Positions 44,956-53,808 of a DNA stretch of 64,000 nucleotides are shown here, piece by piece. Source of the stretch: Chloroflexota bacterium (GTDB lineage: Bacteria; Chloroflexota; Chloroflexia; Chloroflexales; Herpetosiphonaceae); assembly GCA_020161265.1 (NCBI GenBank), contig JAIUOC010000004.1, positions 186,001 to 250,000 on the forward strand, read 5' to 3'. The position numbers were made by a program, and so were the translations under genes. The notes below the pieces were generated by a model that ran no database searches, had not been told where the DNA came from, and was given only the letters and a program-made list of their open reading frames with translations. The stretch's first letter is position 1. Each line of letters opens with the position of its first letter.

Positions 44956-45525
44956 ATGATCGATTTTGGGCCGTTGAAGGAAGGCAAACTAACATTGGGA
45001 GAGCTTGGGGCAAGCTTGAGCAAGCAAGATCTATGGGATGCAACCGACGAGATGATCGGTGACCTGCTCGGTTTATTAACTGATGCGGTTGATGCCGATA
45101 TCGTCTTTGTGCCATCCGATCCCAAGGCCAACGATCCAGGAGCTTCCGAGGAAGAAAAGGATATGGCTTGGACGTTTGGTCATTTAATTTGCCATGTGAC
45201 TTCGAGCAACGAAGAAGCTGCCTTGACCGCCTTGGCCATGGCTTCGGGTATTTTGCCCAATGAACGTTTGCGCTATGAAACCCCGTGGCGCGATTTGCAA
45301 ACCCTTGAGCAAGCTCGCCAACGGCTCGAAGAAAGCCGCCGTATGTGCCTGAGCATGCTCGATGCCTGGCCCGACCAACCGCATCTTGAAATTAGCAAAG
45401 TGTTGTATGAAGCTTGGGGGCCACTCAACGCTCATGGCCGCTACTTTCTTGGTTTGAAGCATTTAAACGATCATGTTGAGCAATTTCATGAAGTAATGCG
45501 CCAAGCCAAAGCCGCCCGCAGCTAA
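44956..45525 (+). CDS. DinB/YfiT-fold metal-binding protein
   Basis: AGGAG precedes the ATG. The 189-residue protein has a four-helix DinB-type bundle with a likely metal triad: HLICH (about 75-79) and HGRYFLGLKHLNDHVEQFH (about 160-178). Proteins of this fold act as thiol transferases or putative stress enzymes (bacillithiol S-transferase/mycothiol maleylpyruvate isomerase relatives). There is no operon partner: a hairpin and a 400-base regulatory region follow. Confidence 0.8.
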   Translation: MIDFGPLKEGKLTLGELGASLSKQDLWDATDEMIGDLLGLLTDAVDADIVFVPSDPKANDPGASEEEKDMAWTFGHLICHVTSSNEEAALTALAMASGILPNERLRYETPWRDLQTLEQARQRLEESRRMCLSMLDAWPDQPHLEISKVLYEAWGPLNAHGRYFLGLKHLNDHVEQFHEVMRQAKAARS

Positions 45526-45563
45526 GCATTACCGCGCCCCCTCTCAACTCCTCAAATACAACA

Positions 45564-45595
45564 AGCACTGATCTTAAATTCTTAAGATCAGTGCT
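45564..45595 (+). terminator. 14-bp perfect hairpin after the DinB-like gene
   Basis: AGCACTGATCTTAA and TTAAGATCAGTGCT pair perfectly over 14 bp, with an ATTC loop. No long T-run follows. It lies about 40 bases after the DinB stop, so it is a probable terminator or an mRNA stabiliser. Confidence 0.75.
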
Positions 45596-45689
45596 CACTA
45601 CTTTAGACCTCATTGTGCCTAGCGTGCCATCGTGCTCCCCGCAAGTTCTGAAAGCACATCGCAACCGCTAACCAATCGTCAAGCACAGC

Positions 45690-45908
45690 TTGGAACGCCC
45701 TTTGGAATGATCAAGTGTGATGATAAGAGTAGCTAGATACAGCATCTGTTTGAACGAATTTGGAACGCCCACGCGGTACGGCGAACCCGCCTGGCAGCAT
45801 CACCCACGGATGCGCTCGGTTGCCCGCTCAGACTAGTAACTAGCCCAACGATAAGCCAGTTAGCCAATTTGGAACCGAATTGGAACATAGCTGGAACATG
45901 CTTGGAAC
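45690..45908 (+). promoter_or_regulatory. TTGGAAC direct-repeat boxes upstream of the sulfate operon
   Basis: GGAAC cores start at 45871, 45882, 45893 and 45904, exactly 11 bp apart, each in a (T)TGGAAC context, ending about 16 bases before the CysA ATG. More copies lie upstream: GGAAC at 45692, GGAAT at 45704, TGAAC at 45751 and GGAAC at 45762; the last two are also 11 bp apart. The exact spacing of about one helical turn suggests a protein binding side by side on one face, such as a sulfate/cysteine regulator. The four-copy cluster is close enough to the start that it could also be read in the mRNA. Confidence 0.75.
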
Positions 45909-45923
45909 CATAAGGAGGGTGCG

Positions 45924-47822
45924 ATGTCGATTGTGCTTGATCAACTGACCAAACGCTATGAACATCATGCGGTGGTTAATCGGGTGGCGCTGCAAATTCA
46001 CGATGGTGAGTTTTTTGTGCTGCTAGGGCCGAGCGGTAGCGGCAAAAGCACGATTTTACGCATGATCGCGGGCTTGGCTCCGGTCGATACTGGCCGAATT
46101 GTGCTGCATGGCCGTGATGTAACTGATTTGAACCCTCAGGCCCGTGATGTGGGCTTTGTTTTTCAAAATTATGCTTTGTTTGAACATATGACCGTGGCCG
46201 AAAACGTTGAGTTTGCCTTGCGGATTCGCAAGGTCGAGCGCAAGCAACGCACTGAACGCCGCGATCAATTATTAGAATTAGTTGGTTTAGCAGGGTTGGG
46301 CAAGCGTTTGCCGCGCCAACTTTCGGGCGGCCAACAACAACGGGTCGCTTTAGCCCGCGCCTTGGCGCATAATCCAGCAGTTTTATTGCTCGACGAGCCG
46401 TTTGGGGCGCTCGATGCCAAAATTCGCACCGATTTACGGCGTAATTTGCGCAGCATTCAACGTGAATTAGGCATCACAACGATTTTTGTGACCCACGATC
46501 AAGAAGAAGCCTTTGAATTGGCCGACCGTTTGGGCGTGATGAATATGGGGCGTTTGCTTGAAGTTGGTACGCCGAATGAGCTGTATCAACGCCCACAAAC
46601 CGAATTTGTTGCGACCTTCCTTGGTAGCGCCAACGTGCTGCTTGGCCAATGCAACGATATTGGGGTGCAGGTTGGCTCGATGACGTTTCCGTTGCAAACA
46701 TCCAGCCCTGCCGAGCATCATCCGGCGGTGCAAGTGGTTATTCGACCTGAAGATGTGGTGTTGGCCAGAACCGAGGCCGCTTTACGCTGCCCAGCTTTAG
46801 GTCAAGCGACGGTCGAAACCCAAACCTTTGTGGGAGCATTTGAACGAATTCGCCTACGCCTGCCAGCCTTGCCCGATGTGCATTCGATCGCGCCAGTACG
46901 TCCTTTTGGCGAGCAAGCCATTTTGATCGATGCCCTGCGCAACCCCGACGAAGCCCGCAATTTGCCAATTCAGGGTGGCGACCAATTGTGGATCGGCGTG
47001 CGGCGTTTGCATGCGCTCAGTCAACGTGGACTGAATGTGCTGATGCTCGCCGATAATCAGCCCGTGGCTGAAACTGCCTTGAATATTGGCGGTAATTTGG
47101 CTCGGCTAGCCCATGCGCGGGCCACCGTGGTTGCGCGTGATGGCAGCGAAGCCAGCTTGCGTGCCCGCATTCAAGCGGTGCGCGAACAACTTGGGGCGGG
47201 CTTGCCGCATCTGCAAACCCGTTTATCGACGGCTAGCTTGATTGAAACTGTGCGCAAGGAAACCGAACACGAGCCATGCGATATTGTCGTGCTCGGCACT
47301 GAAGCACGCAACGCTGAGCGCGATGCAACTCAGCTGTTGAGCGTAGCTCAACAACATGTATTGCTCGTGCCACCAAGCGCCAAACCATGCAACAAAGCCT
47401 TAATTTGTGTCAGCGATGGCGAGCCGAGCAAAGAAGATGTGGCCTTCGCTGGGCGTTTGTTGGGTTCGGTTGGGGCCAGTGCCACTTTAGTTTCAGTCGC
47501 CACCCATAGCAACGACATTGAACGCCTAGAGCGCTTTTTACAAACCAGCGCGGCAAGTTTACGCCGCCATGAAGTTGTGACCGCAACCAAAGTGCTGGTT
47601 GGCAATGTAGCCCAAAGCATCAACGCCGAGATCAAACGCGGGGGCTATGATCTGGTGATTGTCGGTGCGCCACTCGGAGCTTACAGCAGCAATTATGACC
47701 TTGGCAGTGTGGTTGGCCCATTATTGAGCCAAATCAGCGTGCCAGTATTAATTATTCGTTCTAGTTATCTTCAGCCAATGCCTGAACGGCTGGCTTTGAA
47801 TGTGTTGGAGACAGTGGCATGA
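45924..47822 (+). CDS. cysA: Sulfate/thiosulfate ABC ATPase (CysA) fused to two Usp-like domains
   Basis: AAGGAGGG precedes the ATG. Of 632 residues, the first ~235 are a CysA/MalK-type ATPase: Walker A GPSGSGKST (35-43), QNYALFEHM, signature LSGGQQQR (133-140), Walker B LLLDEPFGALD. A TOBE-type domain covers about 240-362. Residues 369-482 and 490-613 look like two universal stress protein (UspA) domains: the second ends with GAPLGAYSS...DLGSVVGPLL near 581-601, the Usp nucleotide loop and G-S-V helix, and VPVLIIRSS. Ordinary CysA stops near 350. The gene overlaps sbp by 4 bases. The extra domains may regulate transport; untested. Confidence 0.9.
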   Translation: MSIVLDQLTKRYEHHAVVNRVALQIHDGEFFVLLGPSGSGKSTILRMIAGLAPVDTGRIVLHGRDVTDLNPQARDVGFVFQNYALFEHMTVAENVEFALRIRKVERKQRTERRDQLLELVGLAGLGKRLPRQLSGGQQQRVALARALAHNPAVLLLDEPFGALDAKIRTDLRRNLRSIQRELGITTIFVTHDQEEAFELADRLGVMNMGRLLEVGTPNELYQRPQTEFVATFLGSANVLLGQCNDIGVQVGSMTFPLQTSSPAEHHPAVQVVIRPEDVVLARTEAALRCPALGQATVETQTFVGAFERIRLRLPALPDVHSIAPVRPFGEQAILIDALRNPDEARNLPIQGGDQLWIGVRRLHALSQRGLNVLMLADNQPVAETALNIGGNLARLAHARATVVARDGSEASLRARIQAVREQLGAGLPHLQTRLSTASLIETVRKETEHEPCDIVVLGTEARNAERDATQLLSVAQQHVLLVPPSAKPCNKALICVSDGEPSKEDVAFAGRLLGSVGASATLVSVATHSNDIERLERFLQTSAASLRRHEVVTATKVLVGNVAQSINAEIKRGGYDLVIVGAPLGAYSSNYDLGSVVGPLLSQISVPVLIIRSSYLQPMPERLALNVLETVA

Positions 47823-48856
47823 AACGCTTGCATTTCAGTTTATTGAGCTTGTTATTGGTCGGATTATTGGCTGCTTGTGGCGAGGCCAGCCAAACTACCA
47901 CCAGCAATGCCACGGTTACCACTATCACCTTGGGTGCGTACACCACGCCACGCGAAGCCTACGCCAAGTTGATTCCGCTGTTTCAAGCCAAATGGAAAAC
48001 CGATACTGGTGGTGAAGTCAAATTTGAAGAATCATATCAAGGTTCAGGGGCGCAATCACGGGCAATTGTTGAAGGCTTCGAAGCCGATATCGCGGCGCTT
48101 TCGCTCGAAGCTGATATTAATCGGATTAGCAATGCAGGCCTGATCACCCACGATTGGAAAGCTGGCACACATTCGGGCATGGTCAGTACCTCAATTGTGG
48201 TGTTTGCGGTACGCGAAGGTAACCCCAAAGGTATTCAAAATTGGGCCGATTTGGCCAAGCCTGGAGTGCAAATTTTAACGCCCGACCCACGCACCAGCGG
48301 CGGCGCACAATGGAACATTTTAGCGTTGTATGGGGCCGCCAAACGTGGTCAGATTACAGGCGTGCCCGCCAACGACGAAGCAGCAGCCCAAGCCTTTTTG
48401 GCTAGTGTGCTTAAAAATGTCGTGGTGTTTGATAAGGGTGCACGCGAAAGCATCACCAACTTTGAAAAAGGCGTTGGCGATGTGGCAATCACCTATGAAA
48501 ACGAAATTTTGGTTGGGCAAAAAGGCGGCCAAACCTATCAAATGGTCATCCCAACGTCCACGATTTTGATCGAAAACCCGATTGCCCTAATCGATAAATC
48601 AGTTGAAAAACATGGCAATCGTCAAGCAGTCGAAGCTTTTATCACCTTCTTGCATAGCCGCGAAGCGCAAGAAGTCTTTGCTGAATTCGGCTTGCGCTCG
48701 GTTGATGCCGATGTTGCTAAAGCCACTGCTGAGCGCTATCCCGCCATCAACGATCTATTTACGATCAACGAATTTGGTGGTTGGAGCAAAGCCACGCCTG
48801 AATACTTTGGCGATGATGGTGTCTATGCCAAAGTGCTAGCACAGGTGCAACAATGA
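47819..48856 (+). CDS. sbp: Sulfate/thiosulfate-binding lipoprotein
   Basis: The ATG overlaps the cysA stop (ATGA). A lipobox LLAACG places the Cys at about residue 20. The 345-residue protein has the sulfate-binding fold with EESYQGSGAQSRAIVEGFEADI (part), PDPRTSGGAQWN and the Asp/Gly-rich substrate pocket. It captures sulfate or thiosulfate for the CysTWA complex. It overlaps cysT by 4 bases. Confidence 0.95.
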   Translation: MKRLHFSLLSLLLVGLLAACGEASQTTTSNATVTTITLGAYTTPREAYAKLIPLFQAKWKTDTGGEVKFEESYQGSGAQSRAIVEGFEADIAALSLEADINRISNAGLITHDWKAGTHSGMVSTSIVVFAVREGNPKGIQNWADLAKPGVQILTPDPRTSGGAQWNILALYGAAKRGQITGVPANDEAAAQAFLASVLKNVVVFDKGARESITNFEKGVGDVAITYENEILVGQKGGQTYQMVIPTSTILIENPIALIDKSVEKHGNRQAVEAFITFLHSREAQEVFAEFGLRSVDADVAKATAERYPAINDLFTINEFGGWSKATPEYFGDDGVYAKVLAQVQQ

Positions 48857-49692
48857 CGACTCAAACAATTGAACGCGCGACCCCACGTTTACCGTGGGGT
48901 CGTTGGAGTATCCGTGGCGCTGCCTTAACCTATTTGGCAGTGTTTTTGGTATTGCCGTTAATTGTGGTAGTCGTTGATGGATTGGGCGCTGGCGTTGAAT
49001 CGATCACCAGTGTGGTTAGCTCGCCAATTGCCCGCCATGCAATTTGGTTGACGATTTGGACTGGCCTCGTGATGTCGTTGATCAATGCAGTAATGGGCTT
49101 ATTGACCGCATTCGTTTTGGTGCGTTATGAGTTTCCGGGCAAAACCTTATTGAATGCAGTCGTTGATTTGCCGTTTGCCATCCCCACCTTGGTCACAGGC
49201 GTGATGCTGGTGATTTTGTATGGGCCACAAGCGGCAATCGGCGGCTGGCTCAATCAACAGTTGGGTTGGCAAGTGATTTTCGCGCCCTCAGGCATCATTT
49301 TGGCCTTGCTGTTTACCTCGTTTCCATTTGTGGTGCGCTCGGTTCAGCCAGTCTTGATCAACCTTGATCGTTCAAGCGAAGAGGCTGCGGCAACGCTTGG
49401 CGCACCTGCTTGGCAAATTTTTTGGCGCGTGACCTTGCCAGCGTTGTTACCAGCCTTGGTTTCGGGCACATTGCTCAGTTTTGCGCGAGCCATTGGCGAA
49501 TTTGGCGCGATTGTCGTGGTTGCTGGCAATATTCCGCTGCGTTCGCAAACTGCGGCTGTCTATGTTTATGGCGAGATCGAATCGGGCAGCCAACGTGATG
49601 CAAGCGCGATGTCGTTGGTGATGTTGGCAATTGCCCTTGGCACGATGAGCTTGGTCGATTGGCTCAGCCGACGGCGGGAGGTGCAAGCATGA
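48853..49692 (+). CDS. cysT: Sulfate ABC transporter permease CysT
   Basis: The 279-residue permease has six helices and the EAA-loop EEAAATLGAPAWQIFWRVTLPALLP (in part), which contacts CysA. DLPFAIPTLVTGVML is the usual CysT mid-helix pair. ATGA overlaps join it to sbp and cysW, so all four subunits are translated in register. Confidence 0.95.
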   Translation: MTTQTIERATPRLPWGRWSIRGAALTYLAVFLVLPLIVVVVDGLGAGVESITSVVSSPIARHAIWLTIWTGLVMSLINAVMGLLTAFVLVRYEFPGKTLLNAVVDLPFAIPTLVTGVMLVILYGPQAAIGGWLNQQLGWQVIFAPSGIILALLFTSFPFVVRSVQPVLINLDRSSEEAAATLGAPAWQIFWRVTLPALLPALVSGTLLSFARAIGEFGAIVVVAGNIPLRSQTAAVYVYGEIESGSQRDASAMSLVMLAIALGTMSLVDWLSRRREVQA

Positions 49693-50498
49693 ACTGGCGC
49701 AAATGGCTGTTGATCAGCATTGTCGTAGGCTACATGGGCATTTTGATCATCGCCCCGCTAGGTGCAATTGTGTTTGGTGCCTTTCGCGAAGGCACAGCTG
49801 CAATGCTAACAGCGTTGCAACATCCCCATGTATTGCGCTCGTTTGGTCTAACCTTGATCATCTGTTTGGTAGTAGTAGCAATTCACGGCATCTTTGGCAC
49901 GCTAGTGGCTTGGGTGTTGGTGCGGCATCAATTTATCGGCAAGGCATTCGTCAATCGGTTGCTCGATTTGCCATTTGCTATGTCGCCAGTGATCGTCGGT
50001 TTCACCTTAATTGTGCTGTTTGGGCGTAATGGTGTGCTCAAGCCACTAACCGAAGCGCTGGATTGGCAAATTGCCTTTGCTTTGCCTGGTATGATTTTGG
50101 CGACCTTGTTTGTAACTTTGCCGTTTATGGTGCGCGAGTTGATGCCTGTGCTAGAAGCATTTGGGCGCAAGCAAGAAGAGGCTGCCGCAACCTTGGGTGC
50201 CAGTGGCTGGCAAACCTTCCGCTTAGTCACATTTCCAGCCTTGCGTTGGGCTTTTTTATATGGTTTAGGCCTGACGTGTGCCCGCGCCTTGGGTGAATTT
50301 GGAGCGGTGTTAGTAATCAGCGGTGGGATTCAAGGACGCACCGAAACCGCCACGGTCTATATTTTCCGCGCCCTTGATGATCGTCAATATGCTGGAGCCT
50401 ATAGTGCGGCCTTGCTACTTGGGGCCATCTCATTAGTGTTAGTATTAGTCATCGATGTGTTTCATCGGCGTTCACAAAAGAGTATAGAGCAACGCTAG
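49689..50498 (+). CDS. cysW: Sulfate ABC transporter permease CysW
   Basis: The ATG at 49689 with GGAGG upstream gives 269 residues; it overlaps the cysT stop by 4 bases, and the longer frame from 49659 is not used. Six helices and the EAA-loop EEAAATLGASGWQTFRLVTFPALRW (in part) are clear, with DLPFAMSPVIVGFTLIVL typical of CysW. It is the last gene of the cys operon. A non-coding repeat region follows. Confidence 0.94.
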   Translation: MNWRKWLLISIVVGYMGILIIAPLGAIVFGAFREGTAAMLTALQHPHVLRSFGLTLIICLVVVAIHGIFGTLVAWVLVRHQFIGKAFVNRLLDLPFAMSPVIVGFTLIVLFGRNGVLKPLTEALDWQIAFALPGMILATLFVTLPFMVRELMPVLEAFGRKQEEAAATLGASGWQTFRLVTFPALRWAFLYGLGLTCARALGEFGAVLVISGGIQGRTETATVYIFRALDDRQYAGAYSAALLLGAISLVLVLVIDVFHRRSQKSIEQR

Positions 50499-50660
50499 GG
50501 ATCAGGGGTTAGTGGCTAGGGATCAGGGGCTAGGAATCAGGATTTTAAGGTATGACTATTGGCCGAAGGCTTTGGGCTATCGGAACATGGCGTGGGATTG
50601 CAACGATTCCAATAGTCAATAGCCTATCGCTTCGTGCTCTTCGTGCTCTTCGTGGATCAA
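50499..50660. repeat. Dispersed intergenic repeat family
   Basis: Degenerate GGATCAGGGGYTAG copies (two or three) begin here, then an element shared with 18050-18180 (CTATTGGCCGAAGGC...). A CTTCGTG-type tandem also appears (TTCGTGCTC twice). It separates the cys operon from the histidine kinase. No gene is seen. Confidence 0.6.
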
Positions 50661-50679
50661 TTTGGTAGATGGCTTGCTC

Positions 50680-52728
50680 ATGCAGTTACGGCCTAAAATT
50701 CGCTTACCAACGCTGCTAATCGGCGTAAATTTGGCAGTTTTGATCATTGCCATCGTAGGTATTGCTACGGTGGCAATTGGTTTGTTATTGGAACTGGGCG
50801 ATGATCAAGGCTTGGCGCGGGTACGCCAAGGGGTAGCAATCGCCCAAAACGATGTACAACGCTCTGGTAACGAGGTATTAACCACCGCCCAACTGTTGGC
50901 CGAACGCCCAACCCTCGCCCGCTTACTGCAAACCAACGATCAGGTTGCCCTTGAAGATTTTCTGGGCCAATTTCAGGCCACCAGCGAACTGGCTGGCTGT
51001 GCAATTTATCAAGATGGTCAATTATTGATTGCGGTTGGCACGGAAATTCCAGCCATGCCTGCGCTCGATAATCGCGCATTATTGCTTGATGGAGCGTTGT
51101 TAGGTTTAGCCGCCCGCGTGCCACTTGCCACCGATCCCAGTGTGATCGTTGCAGTCTGGATTGAGCTTGATCAGCAATATCAAACTGAATTATCGACTAT
51201 TTTGAGTTTACCCGTGGCGATTGTGCCCCAACAACGCCTGACTAACCCTAACGACCCCTTGACTGCAACCCAAGCTGCCGCCTTGACGACCAACACCATT
51301 ACCGATAGCTACTTGCGCGAACAACATCACTACATCGCTAGCGCCCCATTATTGGCCAGCACTGGTCAGCCAATTGGCGTGGTTAGCGTAACCTTGCCTG
51401 ATACCCAAATTCGTAATTCGGCTCAGCGGCTTAGTGAAGTGCTGCTCACCATTGCATTAGTTGGCGGAGTTTTGGCATTTGGCTTAAATTTGTTGGTTGG
51501 GCGCTATGTTGGTTGGCCGTTACGCCGTTTAACCATGGCCGCCGCTCAAATCGGGCGAGGCGACTTAACCACGCCAGTTGCTCCAGCCAAAGGCGTTGAA
51601 GTGGGCATGTTGGCGGGCACATTGGAGGATATGCGCCAGCGTTTGCGTGGCCTGACCGCCGATTTACAACGCCAGCAAGCCGAGGCCAACGCGATTTTGG
51701 CTGGTATCGTCGAAGGTGTATTCACGGTGGATCGTGATCGGCGGATTCGCTATTTGAACCAACAAGCCGCCAGCATGCTTGGCATCGAGCCAGAGCAGGC
51801 AATTGGCCGCTTTTGTGGCGATGTATTGCAACCACAATTAGTCGATGGCGTGCGTCCCTGCGAGCAGGCTTGTCCAATTATTCATGCGCGGTTTCGCGGC
51901 CAAGCCCAAGCCACCGAACATTTACAATTGCTTGATGGCCGCCGCCGCACCGTGATTATTACCAGCGCTGGCGATGCTGAGCAAAACCATGTGCAAGTGA
52001 TGCGCGATGAAACCGATATTGAAACCTCACGGCGCTTGCGTGACACAATTCTCGCCACAATCTCGCACGAATTTCGCACCCCGTTATCAGCCCAATTAGC
52101 CTCGTTGGAATTGCTGCTTGATCAATTGCCGCAACTATCGACTGCCCAGATTCGCCAATTAATCGTATCACTACAGCGTGGAGCCTTGCGTTTAACCTAT
52201 TTGATCGATAATTTACTGGAAAGTGCGCGGATTGAAGCAGGCCAATTGACGATTCGGCGCAGCGAAATTGCGCTTGATGGCGTAGTTGAGGCCGCCGTCG
52301 AATTGATGTTGCCCTTGATCGAACAGCGCCGCCAGCAGGTCGAGGTCGATTTGCCTTATCCGCTACCGAATGTCGCTGGCGATGCCACCCGATTAACTCA
52401 AGTATTTGTTAATTTGCTAGCCAATGCCAGCAAATTCTCGCCACCTGATACGACAATTGCGATTGGCGGCGAAGTAACCAGCGACCATTTGCTGGTATGG
52501 GTCGAGGATGAAGGGCCAGGCATGCCGCCATCGCCCAGCGAATCGCCGTTTCGCTTGTTTGTGCGCGGGCGCAACGAGCCAGAGCAAAGCGGTGCAGGCT
52601 TGGGCTTGTGGATTGTTCAATCAATTATTGAGCGCCACAATGGCCAGATTCATGTACCAGCCCGCAGCCTTGGCACGCGAATTGTGATTGAATTACCCAG
52701 AGGAACTGATGAAGATTTTAGTCGTTGA
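50680..52728 (+). CDS. Sensor histidine kinase with PAS and HAMP
   Basis: The ATG at 50680 is preferred over an in-frame TTG at 50662. The 682-residue kinase has a first helix (about 11-33), an extracytoplasmic sensor domain, a second helix (about 258-280), a HAMP linker (RPLRRLTMAAAQIGRGDLTTPV), a PAS domain (about 345-440), HisKA with the phospho-His in SHEFRTPL, and HATPase with N-box NLLANASKFSP and G-boxes DEGPGMPP and GAGLGLWIV. It overlaps the response regulator by 20 bases and lies 182 bases after cysW. Confidence 0.95.
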   Translation: MQLRPKIRLPTLLIGVNLAVLIIAIVGIATVAIGLLLELGDDQGLARVRQGVAIAQNDVQRSGNEVLTTAQLLAERPTLARLLQTNDQVALEDFLGQFQATSELAGCAIYQDGQLLIAVGTEIPAMPALDNRALLLDGALLGLAARVPLATDPSVIVAVWIELDQQYQTELSTILSLPVAIVPQQRLTNPNDPLTATQAAALTTNTITDSYLREQHHYIASAPLLASTGQPIGVVSVTLPDTQIRNSAQRLSEVLLTIALVGGVLAFGLNLLVGRYVGWPLRRLTMAAAQIGRGDLTTPVAPAKGVEVGMLAGTLEDMRQRLRGLTADLQRQQAEANAILAGIVEGVFTVDRDRRIRYLNQQAASMLGIEPEQAIGRFCGDVLQPQLVDGVRPCEQACPIIHARFRGQAQATEHLQLLDGRRRTVIITSAGDAEQNHVQVMRDETDIETSRRLRDTILATISHEFRTPLSAQLASLELLLDQLPQLSTAQIRQLIVSLQRGALRLTYLIDNLLESARIEAGQLTIRRSEIALDGVVEAAVELMLPLIEQRRQQVEVDLPYPLPNVAGDATRLTQVFVNLLANASKFSPPDTTIAIGGEVTSDHLLVWVEDEGPGMPPSPSESPFRLFVRGRNEPEQSGAGLGLWIVQSIIERHNGQIHVPARSLGTRIVIELPRGTDEDFSR

Positions 52729-53392
52729 TGATGATGCTGAATTGCGCGGATTAATTGGTTTTGCCTTGAGCCAAGCAGGTTATGCGGTAGTGCAAGCAGC
52801 TGATGGCACGCAAGCATTAACCCAATTTGCTGCTGAACAACCTGAATTAGTAATTCTCGATGTGAATATGCCTGGTTTGGATGGATTTGAAGTTTGTCGG
52901 CGCATCCGTGCCCAGTCGGCAGTGCCGGTCATGCTCCTAACTGTGCGCAACAGCGAAGATGATCTGATTCGCGGCTTGGATGGTGGCGCTGATGATTATC
53001 TCAACAAGCCGTTTAGCCCGCGCACTCTGACGGCGCGAGTGCGTGCGCTGTTGCGGCGCGTTGGCGGCGAACGGCCAACACCGTTGCAACAAGGCGATTT
53101 AGTGCTCGATACCGAGCGCCAAAGCGTTAGCCGCGAAGGCTTGGGCTTTGTCGCCTTGACCAATCGTGAATTTCGTTTGCTGCAATATTTATTGGCCAAT
53201 GCTGGGCGGGTCGTTAGCAACGAGCAAGTCACAATCCACGTTTGGGGCCATCATGGAATTGGCGATCGCACCTTATTGAAACAATTGGTGCATCGTTTAC
53301 GCCAAAAAATCGAGCCAAACCCCGCCGAACCCCAATATTTGGTTACGATCCCCAGTGTTGGCTATATATTGCAGCCCAACGGCGCAAGCTAG
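52709..53392 (+). CDS. OmpR-family response regulator
   Basis: The ATG at 52709 (GAGG upstream) gives 227 residues; the longer frame to 52688 is not needed. The receiver has the acidic pocket DDD (residues 7-9), phospho-Asp in LVILDVNMPG (about 51), Thr in LLTVR and Lys in NKPF. The C-terminal winged helix has the recognition region ERQ...LLKQLVHRLRQKIEP and an ending SVGYIL. It pairs with the kinase and may control the nearby sulfate transporter or the downstream small membrane genes; the target is unknown. Confidence 0.95.
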   Translation: MKILVVDDDAELRGLIGFALSQAGYAVVQAADGTQALTQFAAEQPELVILDVNMPGLDGFEVCRRIRAQSAVPVMLLTVRNSEDDLIRGLDGGADDYLNKPFSPRTLTARVRALLRRVGGERPTPLQQGDLVLDTERQSVSREGLGFVALTNREFRLLQYLLANAGRVVSNEQVTIHVWGHHGIGDRTLLKQLVHRLRQKIEPNPAEPQYLVTIPSVGYILQPNGAS

Positions 53393-53449
53393 AGCTGCAT
53401 CAAACCCCAGCCAACCAACGTACAAGCTGCGACTATTTGGGAGAGAACA

Positions 53450-53782
53450 ATGAAACGTAGTCAGACATTGATGTACGCAGCTGTTGCGCTTGGTGGTGCA
53501 GGTATGGTCATCGAGCGCTCAATCAATCTTTTCAATAGTAGCTCGCTTGAGGTAGCTTTGTTTGGGGTTGCCATGCTTGGTTGGAGCTTATGGGTTACGA
53601 GCCATATCGGCTACTACTGGCTTTTCATGCGCCAATATAGAGCCACAGAAACCGAACCACGGCCAACCCTTGAACGATTTAACTCATGGCTCAACCCTAC
53701 CCAGCAACGGGTTTTGATTATATTGCAGGCTAGCTCGGTTGGATTTGGGATGTTGTGGTTATTGAGTAAGTGGTTGCTCTAA
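53450..53782 (+). CDS. Small membrane protein 1 of a pair, three helices
   Basis: GGGAGAG precedes the ATG. The 110-residue protein has three hydrophobic helices (about 5-24, 33-55, 88-108) and a cytoplasmic acidic/Pro loop (ATETEPRPTLERF). No family is recognised. It lies 58 bases after the response regulator and 26 bases before a similar gene, so it may be under the two-component system. Confidence 0.55.
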   Translation: MKRSQTLMYAAVALGGAGMVIERSINLFNSSSLEVALFGVAMLGWSLWVTSHIGYYWLFMRQYRATETEPRPTLERFNSWLNPTQQRVLIILQASSVGFGMLWLLSKWLL

Positions 53783-53808
53783 AATAACCGCAGCATTTGG
53801 AGAAAACG

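Larger units (their letters stand above)
45526..45923. other. 398-base intergenic region upstream of the sulfate transporter
   Basis: It has no gene. It contains the terminator-like hairpin at 45564-45595, several TTGGAAC boxes (45691-45908), and short stems (GGCG-AACC-CGCC; GCATC-x7-GATGC) at about 45780-45840 that may form a structured leader. Confidence 0.7.

Noticed and set aside
45770..45850. Possible SAM or other sulfur riboswitch before the cys operon
   Set aside because: Small stems exist, but the conserved SAM-I/IV core sequences are not present. The TTGGAAC boxes explain the region better.
45871..45908. Iterons of a replication origin
   Set aside because: No rep gene, DnaA box cluster or plasmid features nearby; the repeats precede a transporter operon on the same strand.
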